The notes beneath the pieces are model-generated. The model saw only the letters and a list, made by a program, of their open reading frames with translations. It made no database searches and was not told where the DNA came from. A stretch of 64,000 nt of DNA from Neoceratodus forsteri. Lineage: Eukaryota; Chordata; Ceratodontiformes; Ceratodontidae. How positions within the stretch are numbered: the first letter of the stretch is position 1; each line of letters opens with the position of its first letter. This document shows, in pieces, positions 32,328 to 43,075 of this stretch. Location of the stretch: the NCBI GenBank assembly GCA_016271365.2, contig CM057456.1, positions 610,395,501-610,459,500 of the forward strand, given 5' to 3'. Position numbers and translations under genes: made by a program.

Positions 32328-32814
32328 GTGTGCTGAATTAAGCAAACTTAGCTTTACGTTATTAAATATTTTAAACTGTTCATTGTGTATTGTCCAAAAT
32401 CTTCTAAAAAGAAACACGTGTGTGTAAGGCTGAGCTCCGAAAATCACTTAACATGGAGACATGCTAAAGGAGCAGAGTTGACCTGTCACGTTTCTATGGT
32501 GAGGGCAGAGACAGAAAAATACAGGGAGTGTTAGAAGGCATTAGAGAGTGGGGGAAGAACTGTCTTGTTTCATAGCTGGTGACTTTCTAGGTGAGTTTGC
32601 ACACAAAACGTTGAGTGTGTCATAGCACTGTTTTACTATGTTTTTTTTTTTGTGTGTGTGCCCACTTGTGGTATTACCATGCCGTTCAGTGAGTGTGAGC
32701 TGTTAGTTTCATTTTCCATTGGAGAAGCTGGCGCGTGTTCACCGTTAATAACCTGTGGGTTATAACGGAAAATTATAACTTGCTTTTACTAGGGGAAAAA
32801 AAACCAATCCCCAG

Positions 32815-33385
32815 TTATTACATGTAGAATAATACATGGGGAGGTGTGTTTAATGAGATTTTACACACACCATGAGGTGCTAGATGCTACATAAACCCCG
32901 TGACCAAAGCACGCGGGGTTTATCTAAGCATCTAACACTGAGGAGTGTGTGTAATATCTCAAGTTAAACACACCACCCCATGTTTTATTTTATATAATTG
33001 ATGGGAATCGATTTTTCACCAGCAATGGTATAAAATAAAAACACCTTTCTCTGCTGCTACTGTCCACTACGGTTTCAGCGCTGTCTGTGGTGGGAAGTGG
33101 CTGCTGGAGAAAGGATAAGTTTACTATTTTTTTTCTTTTATTTTTTTAAACACAGCCATTTAAAAGTGCCCCCCCAAGTTATTTATTTATGTAAACTTAC
33201 CGCCGACTCCAAGTAGCAGTGTGATGAGTATCCGGGAATGCTGCTGGTGGTGAAGCAGGACTGAGCTGCATCTAACACATACGCACGTGTTCGCTGTTAT
33301 AACCCGTGGGCTATAACTGAGAATTACAATCCGGTTTCCCTTAGGGAAAAAATGATCCCCAGTTATTATATATACATAATTGCAC
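32815..33385. mobile_element. Second hairpin-ended unit in tandem (H2 plus right end)
   Basis: H2 (32815-33000) has the H1-type arms, here TTACATGTAGAATAATACAT, then GGGGAGGTGTG, and an inner stem TAAACCCCG...CGGGGTTTA. It is followed by about 270 bp and then a second right end with ATAACCCGTGGGCTATAA near 33298 and CCCCAGTTATTATATATACA near 33357. The first unit's right end (CCCCAGTTATTACATG near 32809) runs directly into H2, so the two units share a border. Copy 1 has only one right end at this place. Confidence 0.65.
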
Positions 33386-34350
33386 ACCCTTTAAACCAGA
33401 AAAATGATCTAGTAATTAGTGTCATATTTCTAAGTGCAGATACGGAACAAAACCCAGGCCCTGGGCACATTAACCAACAACTCAAACTAGCACACAGTAA
33501 TGCTGGGAGCTTACAAAATAAGATGGACCTGTTAAAAGTGTGGGTCAACCAAGAGGAATTCAGTGCTATTAGCTTATCAGAGCTGTAGCTAATAAAAAAG
33601 AACCATGCTAGGGAGATACAACCTGATGGGTACAGTCATGTTCAATTTGATAGATCCAAAGTGGAAGGAGGAGTACTAATGTATGTAAGTTGTAAATTAA
33701 GATGCATAGAATTAATTTTTGCTGGTAGTATAGGGGAATTGAGTGTGTACTGGTTACTTTACCCACATATTGAACTTCTATCAGTGTCATTAACCCCCCC
33801 CCCCCCAAAAAAAAATAAAAACATAAATTTAAATTATTTGACAGTCTGGCTAACACACTTCAAAATCTAGCTCATAATAGGGATCTAATTCCACTGGGCA
33901 ATTTTAATGTTGTTTGGGGTGGACATGGGGGAAACAAGCTTGCTACAAGTCTCTCCCCTTGGGCCTGAACCAAGACAGCACTGCCTACTAGAAAATGGAC
34001 CCCAATAGTGCAGGTAATATCAGTATTTTGGACTTGATTTTTGTGCCTAAAACTATAGTTACGATGGGATATGAGGTACTACCACTACACTTAGGGTATC
34101 ACAACCCAATTCAATGCACTATTAGGTGGGAAAGGACCTCAACTGATGATAACAATTATAGAACTAGCAGATGTTTTAAGAACTTTAACCCTCTAAACTT
34201 TCAAATAGCAATCCAAACTAAAAAATGGGATAGACTGAATTTAACCCCAGGGATAGACTTAGATATTACTGAATTTATGGATACTTTTTTAGCTGTATGT
34301 AATAAACCTGCCCCTTTAAGAAACTGGTATGATTAAGGCAACCAACCTCC
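33386..34350 (+). pseudogene. LINE E, copy 2: 2A-like motif and endonuclease
   Basis: The reading frame from 33352 passes DLVISVIFLSADTEQNPGPG and NAGSLQNKMDLLKVWVNQEE before a TAG after LSEL, at the same place as copy 1. Later pieces are GGVLMYVSCKL near 33667, LGNFNVVWGGHGG near 33893 and SILDLIFVPKTIV near 34021, running on uninterrupted to ITEFMDTFLAVCNKP at 34310. The copy 1 insert at 9001-10139 is absent. There are no further motifs before the CR1 starts. Confidence 0.8.
33436..33462 (+). other. Drifted 2A-like motif ADTEQNPGP (LINE E, copy 2)
   Basis: The terminal ExNPGP core is kept, but GDV has become ADT. Compare GDVEQNPGP at 8344-8370. Confidence 0.75.
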
Positions 34351-35188
34351 GTGTGAAGGAAATGAGTAAAAGCAGGAGGCAATAGGTGCCATTATGGTTC
34401 TCTAGGAAAGTAGCCAAGGTGGTGAATGAAAAAGGGTGACATTCAGGAGGTATAAGGAAACACAGTGGGGGGAGGAGGAAAGGGAGGTATACCTAGTAAA
34501 GCAGAGGGAAGTAGTCAAGGCAGTGAGGAGAGCAAAGGCACAAACAAAAGAAAGAATTTCCAAAGGGGTCACTAAGGGGGGGATAAGAACTTCTTCAGAT
34601 ACATAAGTGAGAAGACAAAGCAAGTGGAGGGATAATGAAGATTAGAAGGGCAGGGGGAAGGGGACTGCACAGAAGGGGACCAAGAAAAAGCAAACATCCT
34701 AAACAGGTAGGTCTGCTCGGTACTCACAATGGGTGGGAGACAGGCCACCAGGGAGTAGGAGGAACAAGCAAAGGGAGAGGTGGACACAAATCCATTTTCA
34801 AAGGAAAGAGTCCGGAAGAGACTTGTAGCTCTAAAAGTGGACACTGTGATGGGACTGGACAGCATACACCCAGGGGTTCTAAAGGAACTCAGGGAGGTGC
34901 TAGCTGCTCAACTGACAGCGTTATTCAACAGCTCACTGGAAACAGGCATGGTTCCGGAGGACTGGAGAGGAGCTGATGTGGTCTCTGCACAAGAACTGCT
35001 AGTATCTTGAATCCAGTGGGATGCAATATCCCCGGCTGCAAGGATTTGCAGGCAGGGACATGCCAAACAAATCTGATTGATTTCTTTGACTGGATGACTA
35101 AAGAAATAGATTAAGGAAGGGCAGTATTCATGGCCTATCTGAACTTCAACAAATTCTTTGACACTGTGCCACACAGGAGGCTGATAAA

Positions 35189-35320
35189 CATAGAAACATA
35201 GAATGTGTCAGCAGAAAAGGACCACCAGGCCCACCCAGTCTGCCCAATTTCATGATCTGAAAACCAGACCTAAGATGCTAGCTTCCTTGGCTAGCATTCC
35301 CCCTTCCTAGGTCGATAATA
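35189..35320 (-). mobile_element. CR1-like 3' end fragment, private to copy 2
   Basis: The insert starts CATAGAAACATAGAATGTGT and continues ACCACCAGGCCCACCCAGTC, which is the reverse of a CR1-like 3' end. The same family end is seen at 55321. It sits between GATAAA (35183-35188) and GATAATAAATAAA. Copy 1 has a single GATAAAGAAAC near 11740. Confidence 0.7.
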
Positions 35321-36278
35321 AATAAAGAAACTGAGCAGCCTTGGAGGGGGATCCAAAGTAGTGAACTGGGTTAGAAACTGGTTAATGGGCAGAGCCTAGC
35401 AGCCCAGCAAACTAGACACTTTTAAAACTCTCTCAAACTGGGACTGAAAATAGTTTTAAGAGTATGGCAGTTGGGGTTCAATGCCAAAAACTGCAAAATC
35501 ATGCACCTAGGGCATAGGAGCCCAGGCAATGACTATAGAATGGGGGGGTACTGACAATCTCTAAACAGGAACAGGACCTTGGGGTTGTCATATTTGACAA
35601 CATCAAAGTGGAAGAGCAGTGTGACAAAGCAGTGGGTAAGGCTAATGGGGTGATGGGGTACATAGGGAAGGGTATCTCTAGCGAGAGGATGGAGATGGTG
35701 CTGCCAGTGTTGTGCTCACTGGTGAGATCCAACCTGGGGTACTGTGTCCAGTTTTGGAGGCTACACCTCTGAAAGGATATAGACAGGGTGGAGACAGTCC
35801 AGAGGAGGGCAGCTAAAATGGTGTAGGGGTTGTACGAGAATCCCTACTAGGGGAGATTGAGGGATCTCAACATGTACACCCTGGAAGAGAGGAAAGTGAG
35901 AAGTAAGTAAAATTTTTTTCATAATCATCGTGACATGATATGAACATGGTCAGACCCCAATTGTGCCGAGGCTCATTTTCAATGGGTACCATATGTGCCA
36001 TACACAGTTACTAATACAAAAGCATATCTATGTTACAATGCAGTAACAATTTTAAGATATGGATTATACAATTAACATAGCAGAAGGTACAACGTAAGAT
36101 AGGCTTTTAGTGTGATAGAGACCAACAAGTACCTCATAGGGGTAAACAGGGTGCAGTCGGGTAGTTCTTTTAAATGAAAAGAAGCACCAGGACTAGGGGG
36201 CATATGAAGAAGTTTTTTTGAAGGGGGGGAATTTATGAGAGATGTGAGGAAATATTTCTTCACTGAAAGGGTGGTAGA

Positions 36279-37807
36279 TGTCATGATCCCACTCCTGGGG
36301 GTCAGACCCACTGAGCTTACAGTGCCCACCCTTAAGTGCAATCCATGATGGGGGGACAGGGGTACCCTCCTGGTGCTTTTAGAATGCTCACAGAGGTCAT
36401 GACTGCACCTCTGCCACTAGGATCCAGGGTGTCCCTCTAACTCTGGATAAGGGCACAATACCAGTCTTGTGGCCAAATATGAACCTTTATTTATTTATTT
36501 ATTTGCACATCGGTTTACAACCTTTGAGCCAGAGACTCATTTCCAAAGGTACCTCATCACATAGAGGACAAATACAAATACAAGCATTTTCTTGGCTATT
36601 ACATGAAGGAGGAAGACCCAGGCATCACACTGTCTTCGGGGTAGCAGCATATCACCTGATTTGGCCTTCTCCCTACAGGACATGCAACAGCCTGGTTCAA
36701 AATTTTTGTAGACTCTGGTAGTCTCCCTATCCTTCCAGATGTTTCTTCCAGACCCCTTTCTCAATTTGGTTGCTTATGGTGTCCCCTCTGAGCAAGTAAC
36801 AGTTGTCACAAAGTATTAATAAACCTTCTACAGTCACACCTACAATATAAGAACTCTCATGCAGGCAGAATTTCTTTAGAAAAGCAAAGTTTTTACTAAA
36901 ATAGTTAAATAAATACAGTTACAGCTAAAAGAGAATACTAATTTGGGTTACAGTATGCAGAAACAAATGGGAAAAATATATACGGAAAAAAAGAACTAAA
37001 ACTTGTTAGCTAAGTCTCTACCTTAGGTATGAAGATTTCAAAGTCCAGAGAATGGCTGGTTTTCAAAAATATTTTGGGCTTTCAGTAGCAGCCTTTGGTT
37101 CTTAAGCAGTCTCTGTGCTTGCAGCTGTTCCGTTGTGGTCAGGAAAGTCCAAACAAAATGTGTGCGTGTGTGTGTGCGCAAAATGTCCTGAGCTGGGTTA
37201 TTTATACCTGTCTGAAATCTTGTAGTGTCATCACGTTCCAGCTCAGAACAACTACTGCATTTGGCCAGGAGATGGCACTGTTGCGCTGTTTCCAACATTT
37301 CCAAGAATATTAAAAATCAGATTTTGAGACCTATAATTAGCATGGATGTGACATTTCAGAGTTAAGCCCATTGAAGTCTCCTGTAGACCATTGGCACCCG
37401 TAAGATAAAATTTACACAGGTTCTCAAGGAAGCATGTTCATCTCCTGTTACTGCATAACATGTAGCATTTTATAACAGCTTCCATAGATCAAAGAATTCC
37501 TCTCCTGAGTGCATGGTTTTATTTAATTATTTATTTAAATTTTTGGTGACATGCAAATGGATTTTGGCATATCTCTGTTAAAAAAACTGGGAATGTAATT
37601 TCAGTTCCTGGCAAACAGCTGACTTCAGGTCAAAATAAGGTCAAGCATTTTTTACATTTTTTTTTTAATCTAGTCTTTTCCCTAGGTGCCTTTGTGCTGA
37701 CACTGGCATGTCTTTTGGTCTGTACATATACACAGGATTACATTAAAAAAATATATACACAGAATTATATCTACAAATAAGGGCTAGCAGCCGGGCAGCT
37801 CACCACA
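36279..37807. mobile_element. Solo LTR (1.53 kb), private to copy 2
   Basis: The element starts TGTCATGATCCC and ends CTCACCACA (TG...CA). It is flanked by a 5-bp duplication GTAGA (36274-36278 and 37808-37812). Copy 1 has the empty site GGTGGTAGATGCC near 14110. There is no coding sequence, which fits a solo LTR left by recombination. TTATTTATACC near 37198 is TATA-like. A TTTATTTATTTATTTG repeat fragment is nested at about 36486-36600. The retroelement superfamily is not determined; 5-bp duplications fit Gypsy-type and some other LTR elements. Confidence 0.75.
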
Positions 37808-37990
37808 GTAGATGCCTGTAACAAACTGTCATTAGAATTAGTGGAAGCAAAAACAATAGGGGTGCTTCAGGCTTATGCGGGATGGGTCACGAGTGACCAG
37901 TTAGGGTCTGAAGAGACAGAATAGGCAAGGAACATTTGGGCAGACCATGTGGGCCAAGTTGTCCTTTTGTGCTGACAAATTCTATGTTTT

Positions 37991-38690
37991 AAAAGCTAAG
38001 AAAATATTATTTTACCATGGCGATAGAAAGAATTAGAAAGTTAATATGAATCAAAAATAGGGCCTGGAGGAAGGGAAATACTGTACATTAGATCCAGTGG
38101 ACTGGGATTCCTTTAAGATGAAATGACTGTAAGTATCAAGTCAGGAAGGCAAAAAGGGACTGTTAAAAAGACAGAATAAAAAATGCTACAAACCTATCCC
38201 AGTACCGGAAACTAGTTAAAGAATTGGAGGGTTCAGGAAACTCTAAAGCAAAATGGATCTGAACTATCAGCTGAGAAAACTGCACATCTGTTAAAAAATT
38301 ACTTCTTTATGCTCCCAGAGATACACATGCAGGACAAAAATCTGGTACCAGTAATGGAGAACTTGAGGAACAAACTTAAGGCACAAGATCAAGATATCCC
38401 ACAGTTTAGGTTGAAGAGGTCATGTCTGAAATAAATTTTACCCTAACAGTCTCCAGGCAGTAAACATTGCCCCAGTATTTATTAACTAATTTATTCAATA
38501 GATTTTTAACAGAAAGAATTTTTCCTGAATCACAGAAAACCACAAAAGTGGCCCCTATCTATAAGGGTGGGGATAAAAAAAGAGTCCCTAATTATCACCC
38601 TGTGGCACTTATTTCTATCATTTCCAAACATTTAAAAAGCATAGCTCCCACTGTCTGAAAGTCTGTCTTTAGAGGCTGGCGTCATATAGA
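37991..38690 (+). pseudogene. LINE E, copy 2: linker and start of reverse transcriptase
   Basis: The linker reads SQYRKLVKELEGSGNSKAKW near 38200. The fingers follow with LFNRFLTERIFPESQKTTKV near 38490, APIYKGGDKK, then NYHPVALISIISK to about 38635. The next 150 bp, also shared with copy 1, does not read as RT. Sequence at 40436 may be the continuation of the same LINE. Confidence 0.75.
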
Positions 38691-38793
38691 AGTACTCATT
38701 CATGGTGGTGGACATCATATAAGGACCTGGGCGGGGGCATCTCCAGCAGGAGAAAAACCCCATTTGAGGAATAGTTAAGATGTCTGTCTGTGA

Positions 38794-40435
38794 GGAAAAG
38801 TGTACCAGAGAGTGCTGTGGGCTGAAGTTCTGAGGTAACAATTAATCTTTCTTGAATGTACTGTGTTGTGGGTGGCACACAACTGTGCCCACCCCCCTTC
38901 AAGATGAGGTGGAGAATCTGACAGGAGTACAATTCCAGTCAGTCAGTTGAGTTTGCCTCAGAAAATGTGTGGAGTGAGCCATTCTACCCAAAGTGAAAGT
39001 GTGCTGTGCCCAGTAGGCACCTCAGCTATGCCCAGATTGGCTCAGAGTCTGTGACTGTGAGGTCACAGTGAAGAATGAAGAGAAAAAATAGTGAAAGGAT
39101 GTGCTCTGTGGAGGACAGAATGGATCCCTGAGAAATCCTCATAGGATCAAGTGGCATCGAAATACTGCCAGCCAAGAGACTGTGACATTAGCCAGGTGAC
39201 CAGGAAAATTGGCTACCAAAAGTCCATGTACGCTTACATTTGGGTTCCAGAGTGAAGGACACCCCTGAAGCAAATGTGCTTCCTTTCATGGCCAGAAAGG
39301 TAGTAAAAAAAATACCTCACCAGGATTGTTTCTAACCCCTAAGTGTTCAGGAAATATACCCTCTTACAGTAATTGGAAAATGAACTGTGCCAGCTGGTAA
39401 ATTACCACCATCATCTGAGCTCAAGAAAATAAAGGATCCTGTTGTGTTTTAAAGTTAATCCCTGTTTGGACATTCTGTTTATTTTACTTCCATGTTGTGC
39501 TAACCCCCCTTGAATCCGCAGCCTTGCCAGCCCTGCCGTGTGCCAGCGGATGCCCGGAGGTGACCCCAGTGCTCAGGAGGTTTAGTAAATGGACTTTGTG
39601 TTTCTTGGAAGGACCCCTCCCAGGTGAGTGTAACACCTTTAAAGCCCTAGACATGGTGGGAGGGTCACCCCTACATAAATTAGACCCTCAGATCTTACAC
39701 AGGTTAGGTGTAAGTACTGTAGCATCACAGCCACACCAGGTGCTCGACTGGATGTTTGGGTGTGCATCCCATCAGCAGCTTTGGTGACAGCCACCAGCTT
39801 AGTAAAATGTTTATTTTAAGAAAATATGTGTGTCGGGGTGTTTGGGGAGGTCAGGAAAGTCTTTTGGCTCTCATGGTGGCACATCAAAGGCACTTCATGC
39901 CTAATTTTAAAATCTAACTGCCGTTGCATTCCCGCATGCTGGGGAAGGAGCTCAAGGGCTGAGTAACAGCTCTCAGTGCTGATTGGTTGTGCAGTCAAGT
40001 CCTTGAGTTTCATAGCCAATCAGCATCGCACCTTTAAAAGTCCAGCCAGTCAGGGAGCCCCCTCCAGGGTAGCCACACTCCCTCCCAGGAGCATAAAAGA
40101 AGGCTGCCAGGAGGGTTCAAGGGCAGTTCAAGGAGAGTTTGAGGAGTTTGCAGGAGGGTCAGAAGAGCTCCAGTCTGGAGCGACCCTGAAGAGAAGACCC
40201 AGGGAGAAGCCTTGTGGGGCCTGCAGGGGCAGCTGGTAAAGCACTGCCAGTCTGGTGACCTTTTAAGGACTTGAGAACTGTATAGCCAGGCAAGGCAGTT
40301 GACTCAGGCATCCAGCGGGAGGGGGTGGGCTGGTGATGCCAGGCACCCTTCCCCAAAGCCTTGCAGGTGTCCCTGGGATCGACTAGCAAGTCGACTAGTG
40401 GCAGAAGGGCTGCAGCCTGTTACAAGGGGCCCTCA
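38794..40435. other. Unclassified insert, LTR-like in character
   Basis: No protein is recognised. It separates a LINE fingers region (ending near 38635) from a LINE motif B region (starting 40436), so it is probably an insertion or a junction at the end of the duplication. It contains promoter-like elements at 39979-40097. The ends TGTGAGGAAAAG (38791) and CAGCCTGTTACA (40412-40423) are TG...CA but without a matching target duplication. Confidence 0.4.
39979..40097 (+). promoter_or_regulatory. CCAAT and TATA-like boxes
   Basis: GATTGG at 39981, AGCCAATCAGC near 40013 and CATAAAAG near 40091 are spaced as in a polymerase II promoter or LTR U3 region. No transcript can be proven from sequence. 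Confidence 0.4.
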
Positions 40436-41579
40436 AGGTGAATGATAGATCACAACGTGTATTGGTCAATGGTTTTCTGTCTTCTAACGGGGTGGTAACA
40501 TGTGGGGTGCCACAGGGGTCTGTGTTGAGCCCCATTTTGTTTAATATTTTTATTGCAGACCTGGATAAAGAACTAACCAATTGGTGTTCCCAGTATGCAG
40601 ATGACACCAAACTGGAAGGTGTATGTAGCAACGATGAGCAACTATTATCAATCCAACAAGAGCTTATTAAAGGGAATTCGTATGTTTCCTTATGAATTTA
40701 TTGGAAAAGTTACTATACTATGTAAATTGCTAGGTTGTATTTAGAAAATGTTTTCAGTAAGACAGACAAATACATTTAAAACTGTGATGTGGAGGCATCC
40801 ATTTTGTTGACAGAAAGGGTGCTGTGATGATGTCACTGCCTCACCAGCTCTAACAGTATGCAATTAAGCAGGTAAAACAAACTGCTCCTACAGACTGGGA
40901 TCCTGTTCTATCATGAAGAGAAGCACTGGATTATTTTCTTGCACTCTGCAAAACATAAAATCCTGTGTGTTTCTCAGAATATAATAGAATCCCTAACAAC
41001 ACAGTCACACTGTTCTCACCTGCTGCACTGCACACTGTTAACGCTGGTGACTGAGGCAGTGACACCATCACAACACCCTTCCTGTCCACAAAATGGATGC
41101 CTCCACATCCCTATGTAAAAAGCATTTTCTGCCTTACTGAAAACATTTTCTAAATATAACCCAACAATTTACATACTGGATCCTCAAAGTAACCATTTAC
41201 AATAATTCCATAAGGAAACGTACAGACTCCCTTTAAAATATGCAAGTGGGCTAACACTTGGGGTATGTCATTTAATGTGGACAAGTGTGCAGTTGTTCAC
41301 TTTGGGAAAAACAAACCCAATCACTGTTACTCTTTCAGTGGCACACCATTGCAATCTACAGATATTCAAAAAGACCTAGGTATTCTGAATGCCAATAAAT
41401 TTAATTTTGAGGCACAATGCAATAATGTAATAGCTACAGCTAATCGTTGTTGGTGGAATATTAGAAAATCTATAAAATCCAGGAGTTGTAATGTTCTGCT
41501 CCCACTCCATAGAGCATATATCCTCCCAATCATTGACTATGGTTCTCTAATCTTTGCCTCTTATAAAACCTCTTAGATA
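40436..41579 (+). pseudogene. LINE reverse transcriptase, motifs B to thumb, split by a foldback element
   Basis: The frame from 40438 reads DRSQRVLVNGF, GVPQGS (40504-40521), LFNIFIADL and an intact catalytic YADD (40594-40605). It is interrupted at 40671 after IQQELI. It resumes beyond 41237 with WANTWGMSFNVDKCAVVHFG and KDLGILNANKF, then DYGSLIFASYKTS and a stop at 41573. Removing the insert puts the two halves back in the same frame. With the fingers region at 38550-38635 it could be LINE E. The palm looks less decayed than in the other LINEs here. Confidence 0.85.
40671..41232. mobile_element. 562-bp foldback DNA element in a TTAA target
   Basis: The whole insert is an imperfect palindrome centred near 40950. 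The ends AGGGAATTCGTATGTTTCC and, reversed, AGGGAGTCTGTACGTTTCC match with few changes. Further matching arm segments include ATTTAGAAAATGTTTTCAGT and GATGTGGAGGCATCCATTTT. TTAA flanks both sides (40667-40670 and 41233-41236). TTAA duplication is typical of piggyBac and Kolobok elements, and the purine-rich AGGG end suits Kolobok better. No transposase. It splits the LINE frame precisely. Confidence 0.9.
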
Positions 41580-41985
41580 AATGTAGCCCCCCTTTGGGGG
41601 CTTATCTACAGTATCCCATTTCTTTTTTTTTTCTTCTTTCTCTGCTGGCGTTCCCTGTCTGTCTCAGTTTCCCCCAATTGTTCCTGGTGCCTGCAATAAT
41701 CCCCTGTTGTGGCACCCTACCCTATTTCAGCCATACCTCTCAACTGTACCACATTATGAGGAATGTTCCTCATTTTACTTCACAAAAGCTCCTTGTTCCA
41801 CATTGTGAGGACTTGTTTCACATTCAGTATTAATGTTTTAAAGCAAAAATCTATAGTAAATGATGTAAAAAATATATTATTCAATTAATAACAGACTTTC
41901 TGAACATAAATGCAAACATTTTGACAGCCTAAGTCATAACCTGTAGAGTAATCTTGTAAGTAACGTAGAGCTTGACTTACCTGCC
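41580..41985. other. AT-rich spacer between LINEs
   Basis: A short CCCCCC-TTT-GGGGG hairpin lies near 41588. ACCTCTCAACTGTACCACAT and TGTTCCACATTGTGAGGACT at 41735-41815 resemble TTCCACATTTTGAGAGG near 51330, to the right of LINE B. These may be the two halves of an older repeat split by LINE B. Confidence 0.4.
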
Positions 41986-43075
41986 TATAGTGTGTTACAG
42001 CCCCTTTCTCTCACTGTTTCCTTGGATCCCCTTCCTAATCTCACCTCCCGCCTTTTCTTTGTCCTCTGACCGCTGCTGTCGTTCAGCTTCTCTTATAAGT
42101 CTCTCCTTGCTGCTCTCCATGGGTCCTCTCCTAGCCAGCGGGGCAAGGAACCCACCATCGAGACCCCCCAGTGCCGCCGAGGACCCTCCGCTTGCCTGCC
42201 CAGGTACCTCCGAAGAGCCACCAGCCCTGCCGCAACTGCCAAAGTCCTGCGCCCAGCCCTTTCAAGAAGCCTGTTGACAGGGGCCGTCCGCTGATACGCA
42301 CGCCCAGAAGGAGAACTGTGAGCTCAGCCGCACCCTGGTCCTTTGACCCGCTAAAGGCATAAAAGCCGCCAGGTACGTTTTCACCACTTTCCAGCTGCCG
42401 GTTGCCTCCAGCTCAGTCTGTAGTGCTTCCTGGCTGTACTCCCTCAGGAAAAGCGGCTGTTTTCAGCTGAACTGCTGGCCTTGGGGAACTTTCTTGGACT
42501 GGGACTACTGAGCACCGCTCGAAAGCGCCTCCCTACCCGCTTCAGGTTAACTCCAAGCGGAATCAAGACTCAAGTGCTACAGCCCCTTCGGTGGCAGTTT
42601 GTCCCCGGCGCTTCGTGCCGGCTCCACCCACCCCACCTCACCCACCCTGGTCGACCCTTTAGATTTATAGCTCTCCAAGCGTCATATGACTAAGTGCCCA
42701 CTTTCCCATTGGTCCCTTATACTCTCTCACCGCTGGGGGAGATCTACCCTTAACGTCTGTCTAAATTTTTCATAATCCTCCACGAGCCAAAAGTTGTAAC
42801 CTCCCCCGAGCCAAATCATCCTCCTCCTATCCTTTTCCTCCTGTGTACACCGAACGGTTTCGTTTATATATACTCACTCCTAAACTCTCCCTCTCACTAG
42901 CGCCACTGGTTTCCCTTTCCATCTCTTTCTCCCTACCTGCTCTAACTCAATTTCTCGGAACCTTGCTCCAATACTACCACTCCCCCAGCTCACCCCTGTA
43001 AAAACCTCTCAGCTGCCCATTCAAAAGTGTTGGCACCTAAGTGTGAATCATGTCCTCCTCGCCTACACTAGCATC

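Larger units (their letters stand above)
34351..37990 (+). mobile_element. CR1-type LINE inserted into LINE E, copy 2
   Basis: Counterpart of 10390-14312. Remnants include VKTLRV-like and GMVPEDWRGADVV regions near 34850-34980, DFFDWMTKE near 35078, [14 protein letters not shown] near 35475 and FFTERVV near 36255. The C-terminus is completed after the solo LTR (SLELVEAKTIGVLQ-like near 37825). Motifs B and C are deleted. The 3' end TTGTGCTGACAAATTCTATG is at about 37970. Confidence 0.8.
26513..38793 (+). repeat. Segmental duplication, copy 2
   Basis: This is the counterpart of 1-14920 in the same orientation (pairings are given there). Private insertions here are two nested LINE fragments at 26758-28888, a LINE 3' end at about 29971-30850, a SINE at 31794-32327, a second hairpin unit at 32815-33385, a CR1 3' fragment at 35189-35320 and a solo LTR at 36279-37807. 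A deletion removes what corresponds to 11876-13299 of copy 1. Confidence 0.92.
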
